Below, piece by piece: positions 27,801 to 35,699 of a stretch of 64,000 nucleotides of DNA. Both the position numbers and the translations under genes were made by a program. Source of the DNA: Bradyrhizobium sp. 164 (lineage in GTDB: Bacteria; Pseudomonadota; Alphaproteobacteria; Rhizobiales; Xanthobacteraceae); the NCBI RefSeq assembly GCF_023073715.1, contig NZ_JADPKA010000097.1, forward strand, positions 1-64,000. Direction: 5' to 3'. The notes below the pieces were generated by a model. It did not search any database, was not told where the DNA came from, and saw nothing but the letters and a program-made list of their open reading frames with translations. How positions within the stretch are numbered: position 1 is the first letter of the stretch; each line of letters starts with the position of its first letter.

Positions 27801-29231
27801 TTACGCCGCGTTGAAGCCGGCGACGGCCTTCACTTCGAGGAAGTCTTCCAGGCCGTACTTGCCCCACTCACGGCCGTTGCCGGACTGCTTGTAGCCGCCG
27901 AACGGCGCGGTGCGGTCGTTCGGCACGCCCTGAAGGTTGACGTTGCCGGCGCGGATCTGACGCGCCACCCGCTTGGCGTCCTCGACGGTCGCGCCCGAGA
28001 CGTAGCCGGCAAGACCATATGGCGTGTCGTTGGCGATCTTCACCGCATCCGCCTCGTCCTTGGCGCCGATGATGGTCAGCACCGGTCCGAAGATTTCCTC
28101 ACGGGCGATCGTCATGTCGCTGGTGACGTCGGCGAAGATGGTCGGGCGGACATAGAAGCCCTTGTTGACGCCTTCGGGCAGGCCCGGGCCGCCGGCAACG
28201 AGCGTCGCGCCCTCGTCGATGCCCTTCTTGATCAGCGCCTGGATCTTGTCCCACTGGCCGCGGTTGACGACCGGACCGATGGTGGTGCCTTCGGCGCGGG
28301 GATCGCCTGCCTTGGTCTTGTCGGCGACAGCCTTCGCGATCGCGGCGACTTCCTTCATCTTCGACAGCGGCACGATCATGCGCGAGGGCGCGTTGCAGGA
28401 CTGGCCGGAGTTGTTGAACATATGCATCACGCCGCCGGTCACCGCCTTCTGCAGGTCGGCGCCTTCGAGGATGACGTTCGGCGACTTGCCGCCGAGCTCC
28501 TGGCTGACGCGCTTGACGGTCGGAGCTGCGCGTTTCGCCACGTCGATGCCGGCGCGGGTCGAGCCGGTGAACGAGATCATGTCGATATCGGGGTGCTCGC
28601 TCATGGCGGCGCCGACCTCGGGGCCGAGGCCGTTGACGAGATTGAACACACCCTTCGGCACGCCCGCTTCATGCAGGATCTCCGCGAAGATCAGCGCCGA
28701 GGTCGGTGTGAACTCCGACGGCTTCAGGATCATGGTGCAGCCGGCGGCGAGCGCAGGCGCAACCTTGCAGGCGATCTGGTTCAGCGGCCAGTTCCAGGGC
28801 GTGATCATGCCGACCACGCCGATCGGCTCGCGCAGCACCATGGCGGTGCCGACCGGCTCCTCGAAATGGTAGTTCTTGAGCACGTCGAGCGTGGTCATGA
28901 GATGGCCGAGGCCGGCGCCGGCCTGGAGCTTCTCTGCCATCGGCAGCGGCGCGCCCATCTCGTCAGAGACGGCGGCGCCGATCTCCTTGAGGCGGCCCTT
29001 GTAGATCTCAATGATTTTCGTGAGCAGCGCGACGCGCTCCTCGCGGCTGGTTTGGGAGAACGTTACAAAGGCGCGCTTGGCGGCGGCAACGGCCTTGTCG
29101 ACGTCGGCCTTGGAGCCCAGCGCAACCTCGTACATCGCCTCTTCCGTCGCCGGATTGACCACGGCGGTGGACTTCTTGACGGCGGGATCGACCCAGGCGC
29201 CGTCGATATAGAATTGCATGCGATTGACCAT
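27801..29231 (-). CDS. Aldehyde dehydrogenase family protein
   Basis: A 476-residue NAD(P)-dependent aldehyde dehydrogenase of normal length. Segments visible are MITPWNWPLNQIACKVAPAL (cofactor Asn), SFTGSTRAG, the general-base Glu in ELGGKSPN and the nucleophile Cys in NSGQSCNAPSR. ATG 29231 has an AGAGG site. The substrate is not fixed; sugar-acid neighbours make a semialdehyde such as 2-oxoglutarate semialdehyde possible. It ends in a strong terminator. Confidence 0.9.
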   Translation of the reverse strand: MVNRMQFYIDGAWVDPAVKKSTAVVNPATEEAMYEVALGSKADVDKAVAAAKRAFVTFSQTSREERVALLTKIIEIYKGRLKEIGAAVSDEMGAPLPMAEKLQAGAGLGHLMTTLDVLKNYHFEEPVGTAMVLREPIGVVGMITPWNWPLNQIACKVAPALAAGCTMILKPSEFTPTSALIFAEILHEAGVPKGVFNLVNGLGPEVGAAMSEHPDIDMISFTGSTRAGIDVAKRAAPTVKRVSQELGGKSPNVILEGADLQKAVTGGVMHMFNNSGQSCNAPSRMIVPLSKMKEVAAIAKAVADKTKAGDPRAEGTTIGPVVNRGQWDKIQALIKKGIDEGATLVAGGPGLPEGVNKGFYVRPTIFADVTSDMTIAREEIFGPVLTIIGAKDEADAVKIANDTPYGLAGYVSGATVEDAKRVARQIRAGNVNLQGVPNDRTAPFGGYKQSGNGREWGKYGLEDFLEVKAVAGFNAA

Positions 29232-29384
29232 CGTTAACCTCTTCTTGGGGGCTTGGAGGGGGCGTTTCGGCAGGCATCCTTGCACGAAAGCGCCGGCAAT
29301 TGAACCCGCCATATGCGGGGCCAGCGTTGCGGCGGACTGAGGCTATATGAGCCGGCGGTGGGAACGTGGCAAGGTTCTCTCGAT

Positions 29385-29487
29385 CGTCCATTCCGGGGCG
29401 GCTCGAAGAGCCGAACCCGGAATCTCGAGATTCCCCGGTGCGCAATTGCGCACCTGAGGTTCGCGCTAACGTGCGCCCCGGAATGAC
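29385..29487. repeat. Palindromic intergenic repeat, family B (copy 2)
   Basis: The ends CGTCCATTCCGGG and CCCGGAATGAC are inverted. The centre carries AATCTCGAGATT and GTGCGCAATTGCGCAC, nearly identical to the 12711-12813 copy; the right arm differs (TTCGCGCTAACGTGCGC). It lies between the aldehyde dehydrogenase start and the transketolase stop. Confidence 0.85.
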
Positions 29488-29503
29488 AGCGGAGTCAACT
29501 CAA

Positions 29504-31867
29504 CTATACCGCCATCTTCCGGTGCAGCACCGGTGCGCCGGTGGTGAGGCTTTCGGCCGCATCGATGATGGCGTTGGCATCGATGCCGTGGTGCCGGTAG
29601 AGGTCGGCGATCGTGCCGGTCTGACCGAACTGCTCGACGCCGAGTGCCTCGACGCGGTGGCCGCGGACGCTGCCGAGCCAGCCGAGCGCGGCGGGATGGC
29701 CGTCGATCACGGTCACGATGCCGCAGTCGCGCGGCAACGGCGCCAGCAGTTTCTCGATGTGGCTGAGATGCTGCACGCCGCGGCGGTCGCGCCGCAATCT
29801 TCGCGCGGCGGTCCAGCCAGCGTGGAGACGGTCGGCCGAGGTGATCGCGAGCAGGCCTACATCGCGGCGACTCTCGCCGATGAAGCCGGTCGCCTCGATC
29901 GCTTCCGGCGCGACTGCGCCGGTATAGGCGATCACGACTTCGGCATTCGGCCCCGGTTTGCGCAGCCAATAGGCGCCCTCGGTGATGCCCTGCCTCAGCT
30001 CCGGAGTCATGATGCGCTGCGCCTGCTCGATGCTGCGCGTCGACAGCCGCAAATAGATCGAGCCGCCCTCGCCGGCCTCGCGCTGCATGTGCTCAAAACC
30101 GAAAGCCATGATGACCGCGAGCTCGTCGACGAAGGCCGGCTCGAATGAGGCGAGCCCATCCTGCGCCATCCCAATCAACGGCGTTGCGATCGACTGGTGT
30201 GCGCCCCCTTCGGGCGCAAGCGTGATGCCCGATGGCGTTGCCGCCACCATGAAGCGCGCATCCTGATAACAGGCATAGTTCAGCGCATCGAGACCGCGCT
30301 CGATGAAGGGATCGTAGAGCGTGCCGACCGGCAGCAGCCGCTCGCCGTTGATCTGATGCGACAGGCCGAGCGCCGAGAGCATGATGAACAGGTTCATCTC
30401 GGCGATGCCGAGCTCGAGATGCTGCCCCTTGGGGGAAGCATCCCAATTATAGGTCGAAGGAATTTTCTCGCTGCGGAATAAGTCCGCCTTCTCCGCGCGG
30501 GCGAACAGGCCGCGGCGATTGACCCAGGGGCCAAGATTGGTCGAGACGGTCACGTCAGGCGAGGTCGTGACGATGCGCTTCGCGAGCTCGCTGTCGCTGC
30601 GCGCGATCTCGTTCAGCACGAGACCAAAGCCCTGCTGGGTCGACATCTGCGGTGACGGCTTGAACGCGAGCTGCTGAGGCACCTCGACCACGGGTGCGCT
30701 CAAGCGACGGCCATCCTGGTTGAACGGCACCCGCGCCAGAAAAGCTTCGAGTTCGGCCGGGTCTTGCGCGAGCCCCTCGAACTTGTCCCATTCATGCCCG
30801 GGCCGGATGTTCTGGCTGTCGCGAAACTTCTCCATCTGCGCGACCGTCATCAGCCCCGCGTGGTTGTCCTTGTGACCCTGGAACGGCAGGCCGACGCCCT
30901 TGATGGTGTAGGCGATGAAGCAGACCGGGTGATCGTGGTCGATGGACTCGAACGCCTCCAGCATGCTCGCCATGTCGTGGCCGCCGAGATTCGACATCAG
31001 CGCCAAGAGCTCGTCGTCGCTGCGCTTGTCAATCAGCTTGGTGATCGGGCCCTGGTCGCCGATCTCATCGTGCAGATGCTTGCGGAACGCCGCGCCGCCC
31101 TGAAAACACAGCGCTGCATAGAGCGCGTTCGGACAATTATCGATCCAGCGCTTCAACGCCTCGCCACCCGGCTCGGCAAAGGCCTCGCGCATTAGCCGGC
31201 CATATTTCACGATCACCACGTCCCAGCCGAAATTGCGGAACATGGTCTCGAACTTTTCCCAGAGCCCTTCGCGCACGACGGCATCGAGCGACTGCCTGTT
31301 ATAGTCGACCACCCACCAGGTGTTGCGCAGGCCGTGCTTCCAGCCTTCTGCAAGGGCTTCGAAGATGTTGCCCTCGTCCATCTCGGCATCGCCGACCAGC
31401 GCAATCATCCGCCCTTCGCGGCGATCCTTCATCCAGCCATGCGCCTTAACGTAATCCTGCACCAGCGAGGCGAACAGCGTCTGCGCGACGCCGAGGCCGA
31501 CCGAGCCGGTGGAGAAATCGACGTCGTCGACATCCTTGGTGCGTGAGGGATAGGACTGCGCGCCCTTGAAGCCGCGAAAATTCTCCAGCTTCTCGCGGGT
31601 CTGCCGGCCGAACAGATATTGGATGGCATGGAACACCGGGCTCGCATGCGGCTTCACTGCGACGCGATCCTCAGGTCTCAGCACGCTGAAATACAGGGCC
31701 GACATGATGGTGGCGAGCGAGGCGGATGAGGCTTGGTGGCCGCCGACCTTGAGGCCGTCCCCGCTCGGGCGGATGTGGTTGGCGTGGTGGATGGTCCAAG
31801 ACGAGAGCCACAGCGCTTTGCGGCTAAGGGCGGTCAGGATGTCGAGGCGGGCGGAATCAACGGGCAT
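29504..31867 (-). CDS. Transketolase / homodimeric pyruvate dehydrogenase E1-like enzyme
   Basis: A 787-residue ThDP enzyme. The cofactor motif GDAEMDEGN is at about 159-167 with the later Asn in VVDYNRQSLD. The pyrimidine domain has LGIAEMNLF, with the activating Glu. The layout matches both transketolase and AceE-type E1, and the HANHIRPSGDGLKVGGHQASSAS region looks more E1-like. ATG 31867 follows a GGGAG site; an upstream in-frame start would add a basic tail. It is divergent from an Lrp regulator 133 bp away, which probably controls it. Confidence 0.8.
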   Translation of the reverse strand: MPVDSARLDILTALSRKALWLSSWTIHHANHIRPSGDGLKVGGHQASSASLATIMSALYFSVLRPEDRVAVKPHASPVFHAIQYLFGRQTREKLENFRGFKGAQSYPSRTKDVDDVDFSTGSVGLGVAQTLFASLVQDYVKAHGWMKDRREGRMIALVGDAEMDEGNIFEALAEGWKHGLRNTWWVVDYNRQSLDAVVREGLWEKFETMFRNFGWDVVIVKYGRLMREAFAEPGGEALKRWIDNCPNALYAALCFQGGAAFRKHLHDEIGDQGPITKLIDKRSDDELLALMSNLGGHDMASMLEAFESIDHDHPVCFIAYTIKGVGLPFQGHKDNHAGLMTVAQMEKFRDSQNIRPGHEWDKFEGLAQDPAELEAFLARVPFNQDGRRLSAPVVEVPQQLAFKPSPQMSTQQGFGLVLNEIARSDSELAKRIVTTSPDVTVSTNLGPWVNRRGLFARAEKADLFRSEKIPSTYNWDASPKGQHLELGIAEMNLFIMLSALGLSHQINGERLLPVGTLYDPFIERGLDALNYACYQDARFMVAATPSGITLAPEGGAHQSIATPLIGMAQDGLASFEPAFVDELAVIMAFGFEHMQREAGEGGSIYLRLSTRSIEQAQRIMTPELRQGITEGAYWLRKPGPNAEVVIAYTGAVAPEAIEATGFIGESRRDVGLLAITSADRLHAGWTAARRLRRDRRGVQHLSHIEKLLAPLPRDCGIVTVIDGHPAALGWLGSVRGHRVEALGVEQFGQTGTIADLYRHHGIDANAIIDAAESLTTGAPVLHRKMAV

Positions 31868-32000
31868 GGCAATGCTCCCGGAAACAGGTCGGCCGATGAT
31901 ACGCCTGCCGGCCGCGCCAGACTTCTCAATTTTTCGCGCCATACCCGCTTGTCTTGGGATACTTTACCAACGGAAGGCCAAATATACAGGTTTGATCCCA

Positions 32001-32462
32001 ATGCCCGAGCTCGACACCATCGATCGAAAAATCCTCGCGCTGCTCCAGACCGACAGCCGCATGACCATGCAGGAGCTTGCCGACAAGGTCGGGCTCTCGG
32101 TCTCGCCCTGCCACCGCCGCGTCAAGCTTCTGGAGGAACGCGGCGTCATCTCGCGCTACGTTGCGACCGTCGACCAGAAGGCGCTGGGGCTACACGTCAG
32201 CGTCTTCATCTCGATCAAGCTGGCGCGGCAGAAGGAGGAAGACCTCAACCGCTTCGCCCGCGCGATCTCGAAATGGGACGAGGTGCTGGAATGCTATCTG
32301 ATGACCGGCAATCGCGACTATCTGCTGCGCGTGGTGGCCGCCGACCTCGCCTCCTACGAGACGTTCCTGAAGACCAAGCTGACCCGGCTCGACGGCATCG
32401 CTTCGATCGAATCGAGCTTTGCGCTGAGCCAAGTGAAGTATTCGATTGCGCTGCCGGTGTAG
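32001..32462 (+). CDS. Lrp/AsnC family transcriptional regulator
   Basis: A 153-residue Lrp-type protein: HTH in the first 60 residues (LDTIDRKILALLQTDSRMTM, LADKVGLSVSPCHRRVKLLEERGVI) and a RAM ligand-binding domain after it (ECYLMTGNRDYLLRVVAADL). ATG 32001 is a few bases after the likely upstream region. Divergent from the transketolase/E1-like gene, so autoregulation and control of that gene by an amino or keto acid are likely. Its stop lies 4 bp from the convergent dehydrogenase stop. Confidence 0.9.
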   Translation: MPELDTIDRKILALLQTDSRMTMQELADKVGLSVSPCHRRVKLLEERGVISRYVATVDQKALGLHVSVFISIKLARQKEEDLNRFARAISKWDEVLECYLMTGNRDYLLRVVAADLASYETFLKTKLTRLDGIASIESSFALSQVKYSIALPV

Positions 32463-32466
32463 CGTA

Positions 32467-33546
32467 TCACCGCCACGGCTGCACGATGATCTTGGTGTGC
32501 GCCTCGGGATTGGCAAGATCGGCGAACGCTTTTGCGACGCCGTCTATACCGACCTCCGCGGTCACCATCGCCGCCGCATCCACCTGCCCTTCCGCGATGA
32601 GACGCAGCGACGCTGCGAACTCGTCCGGGGTGTAGCCGAGCACGTACTGGACGTTGAGCTCCTTCATGATGCCTAGCATCGGCTCGCTTTTGTCGGTTTC
32701 CATGCAGACGCCGACCACGACAACGCGCGCATCGCGCGGCGCGCCTTCGAACACCTGCTGTAACAGGCCGGGCACGCCGACACATTCGAAAATGATCGCA
32801 GGCCTCAGCGCGGGCAGCATGGCCTGGAACGGCGGTCGCGCTGCCTTCTCGGCCTCCGACATCTGGGCGTGCTCGGCCCAGGTCGCATAAGGCTGCGACA
32901 CCCGGGGATCGACGACGATATCCGCGCCAAGCCTGGCCGCAAGCGCGCGCCGCGCCGGCGAATAGTCGGCTGCGACGATCGGATGCAGCCCCTTGAGCTT
33001 GAGCGCAGCGATCACCGCAAGCCCGACCGGGCCGCAGCCGATCACCAGCGGCACCTCGCCGCCACGGATATTGGCTTTTGCGACGGCATGGACGCCGACG
33101 GCGAGCGGCTCGGTCAGCGCAGCATGTTCCGGCGCAAGGCCGTTTGGCACTTCGAGCAGCAGCGGCTCGCTGAGCAGCATCGCCTCGGCATAGCCGCCGA
33201 TATTGTCGTTGGAATAGCCGATGCCCTCAATGCCCTGCGGCGTCACCAGGGCCGGCAGCGAGCAGACCCGCGTCCCCGGCCTAAGCTTGCGTTCGGTGCC
33301 CGGTCCGTAGTCGACGATCTCGCAGCAGAACTCATGACCGAACACGACGTCGCGGCTGAGATCCATCGGCTTGCGGCCGGTCTTCCGCGCCATCTCCACC
33401 ATGCGATGGGCGTGCTGGCGTGCGTGCAGATCGGACCCGCAAATGCCGCAGGCGAGCGTCTTGACCAGAACCTGGCCGGGACCCGGCGTCGGCTCCGCCA
33501 TCCGATCGACAACAATCTCACCGTTCCTGAAAATCGCAGCGCGCAT
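32467..33546 (-). CDS. Zinc-type alcohol dehydrogenase family protein
   Basis: A 359-residue medium-chain dehydrogenase. Catalytic zinc ligands fit Cys in CGICGSDLHA and the GHEF His/Glu; the nucleotide motif is VIGCGPVGLAVIAALK. The four-cysteine structural zinc lobe common in this superfamily is not visible; the equivalent region carries CSLPALVTPQGIEGIG, so it belongs to a subgroup without that site. Alcohol or polyol substrate unknown. Confidence 0.87.
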   Translation of the reverse strand: MRAAIFRNGEIVVDRMAEPTPGPGQVLVKTLACGICGSDLHARQHAHRMVEMARKTGRKPMDLSRDVVFGHEFCCEIVDYGPGTERKLRPGTRVCSLPALVTPQGIEGIGYSNDNIGGYAEAMLLSEPLLLEVPNGLAPEHAALTEPLAVGVHAVAKANIRGGEVPLVIGCGPVGLAVIAALKLKGLHPIVAADYSPARRALAARLGADIVVDPRVSQPYATWAEHAQMSEAEKAARPPFQAMLPALRPAIIFECVGVPGLLQQVFEGAPRDARVVVVGVCMETDKSEPMLGIMKELNVQYVLGYTPDEFAASLRLIAEGQVDAAAMVTAEVGIDGVAKAFADLANPEAHTKIIVQPWR

Positions 33547-33606
33547 CCGGCTCCTCCCGTGGTGTTGGAGCCATTGGTACCACGACGCGCGACGCGCGAT
33601 CTTGCC

Positions 33607-34548
33607 TCAGGGGTTCGGGGAGCGCTCTTCCAGCACCAGGAGTTGGGCGCGGCGCACCCGCTCGCGATGGGCGATGTAAAGGCCGCTCGCGACGATGAAG
33701 GCCGCGCCCACGATGGTCCAGAGGTCAGGCACCTCACCGAAGATGAAGAAGCCCAGAATGCTGACCCAGAGCAGCTGGGTGTAGGAGAACGGCGCCAGCA
33801 CCGAGGCATCGCCATAGCGATAGGCCAGCACGATGATCCACTGGCCGACGGTAGAGGCAACTCCGATCACGATGCCAAGCCCGATCGCGGTCCAGCTCGG
33901 CGTGACCCAGACGAACGGCACCATCACGGAAAGGATCGCAACGCCCGTCAGCGCCGAGTAAGCCATGGTGGTGAGAACCGCCTCGCGACCGCTCATCATG
34001 CGCGTCAGGATCAGCGCGGCAGCCCAGCAGAACGCCGAGATGATCGGGAAGAACGCCGCGGCATGAAATGCGCTGGAGCCCGGGCGCAGGATGATCATCA
34101 CGCCGGTCAGGCCGATCGCGGTGGCGATCCAGCGGCGCAATCCGACCTTCTCGCTCAGGAAGATGATCGACAGCGCGGTGACGAACAGCGGTGAGACGAA
34201 GCCGGTGGCGGAGGCTTCCGCAATGGGGAGGAAGCGGAGACCGGTGATGAAGAACAGGGAGGAGCCGAGCAGCGCGGCGCCGCGCATCAATTGCAAGCCG
34301 AGGCGCTCGGTGCGCATCGCATGCAGCGGCGAGCCCGGCAGCATCACCGGCGTGAACATCAGCGCGAAGGTGACGAAGCGGATCCAGGTGATCTCGATCG
34401 ACGGCAGGCTGGTCGAGAGATATTTCGCGGTGACGTCGGATGTGCCGAGAAACACCGTCGACAGCAACACCAGCGCAATGCCTTTGAAGGGATGATCGAC
34501 GCGCGCGGGCGCGCGGCGAACTTCCTGCTTCTTCTCCGGCACGGGCAT
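33607..34548 (-). CDS. DMT-superfamily (EamA) transporter
   Basis: A 313-residue inner-membrane protein with about ten hydrophobic segments in two EamA repeats (repeat 1 from GIALVLLSTVFLGTSDVTA, repeat 2 from IISAFCWAAALILTRMMSG). ATG 34548 begins MPVPEKKQEVR; the upstream frame is Arg/Pro-rich and unlikely. Such proteins export amino acids or metabolites. The 187 bp upstream of it contain no gene. Confidence 0.88.
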   Translation of the reverse strand: MPVPEKKQEVRRAPARVDHPFKGIALVLLSTVFLGTSDVTAKYLSTSLPSIEITWIRFVTFALMFTPVMLPGSPLHAMRTERLGLQLMRGAALLGSSLFFITGLRFLPIAEASATGFVSPLFVTALSIIFLSEKVGLRRWIATAIGLTGVMIILRPGSSAFHAAAFFPIISAFCWAAALILTRMMSGREAVLTTMAYSALTGVAILSVMVPFVWVTPSWTAIGLGIVIGVASTVGQWIIVLAYRYGDASVLAPFSYTQLLWVSILGFFIFGEVPDLWTIVGAAFIVASGLYIAHRERVRRAQLLVLEERSPNP

Positions 34549-34735
34549 GGGAATATTGTCGAGCCTTGCGGCTGCGGCGGGCGGCGGTGTCACGGCTGGA
34601 ACCCGGGAAAATGCGAATCGAGAACGCTCGTAAAAAACGACAAATGCGCCGCGCCCGCAACTTCCGAAAACAGGATGCCGATATGCGCTGACGCCCGCGC
34701 GCGTCAATACTCCATTAATAATGAGCGTTTGTGCA

Positions 34736-35575
34736 TTACAACATGGGCAGGCTGCGCGGCTTCGGCCCGCGCGGAAACGCCGCATCGAGCGCCGCAATCT
34801 CGTCTTTCGTCAGCACGAGATCGCCGGCAGCCGCATTTTCGCCGGCATGTTCCGCGGACGAGGCTTTCGGAATCGCGAACACCGTAGTTGCACGGGTGAG
34901 GAAGCTTAGTGCGACCTGACGCGGCGTCACGCCACGCGCCTCCGCAATGCGCCCGAGCACGGCACCACCCTTGCTGCGCGCGTCCGGGAAATCGTCATGA
35001 CCAAACGGCGAATAGGCGACCACGGCGACACCATGCCGCTCACACCAGGGAATCACGGCATGCTCGATCGCGCGTTCCTTGAGATGATAGAGCACCTGAT
35101 TGCATGCGATCCGCCCCTCGCCCGCAACCTCGAGTATTTCGTCAAGATCCCCGGCGTCGAAATTGGAGACGCCCCAGGACTTGATCTTGCCGGTCTTCAC
35201 CAGCTCTTCGAACGCGGCGACGGTGTCCTCGAGCGAATAGGAGCCGCGCCAGTGCAACAGATAGCAGTCGAGCCGATCGGTCTTCAGCCGTTTCAGCGAA
35301 CGCTCACACGCCGTGATCGTGCCGCGGCGCGAGGCGTTGCTCGGCAGCACTTTTGAGACGAGGAACACTTCATCGCGACGGCCCGCAATCGCCTCCGCAA
35401 TGACGAGCTCGGCATCGCCATACATCTCGGCGGTGTCGATGTGGGTCATGCCGAGATCGAGCCCGCGCTGAAGCGCGGCAATGGTGCGGTTGCGGTCGCC
35501 ACGGTCGAGATACCAGGTGCCCTGTCCGATGACGGAGACGTTGGCGCCGGTCGTGCCGAACGAGTTTAATTTCAT
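34736..35575 (-). CDS. Aldo/keto reductase
   Basis: A 279-residue AKR with the full tetrad: Asp47 and Tyr52 (HIDTAEMYGDAE), Lys75 (LVSKVLP) and His108 (CYLLHW). The later GVSNFDAGDLDEIL and AIPKASS segments fit NADPH binding. ATG 35575 has a GAGGA site 7 bp upstream; the frame is open to a TTG at 35581. It reduces an aldehyde or ketone with NADPH; substrate unknown. Confidence 0.9.
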   Translation of the reverse strand: MKLNSFGTTGANVSVIGQGTWYLDRGDRNRTIAALQRGLDLGMTHIDTAEMYGDAELVIAEAIAGRRDEVFLVSKVLPSNASRRGTITACERSLKRLKTDRLDCYLLHWRGSYSLEDTVAAFEELVKTGKIKSWGVSNFDAGDLDEILEVAGEGRIACNQVLYHLKERAIEHAVIPWCERHGVAVVAYSPFGHDDFPDARSKGGAVLGRIAEARGVTPRQVALSFLTRATTVFAIPKASSAEHAGENAAAGDLVLTKDEIAALDAAFPRGPKPRSLPML

Positions 35576-35699
35576 CTGCAATCCTCATCTCCGCTGCCTA
35601 TGTCGTCCTGGCGAAAGCCATTACCACAGGGAGATGTTGTTACAGAAGACGGTGGCGACAGTTCTGTTCCGCGCGCGATGAGATGGGAGCAGCGCGCCG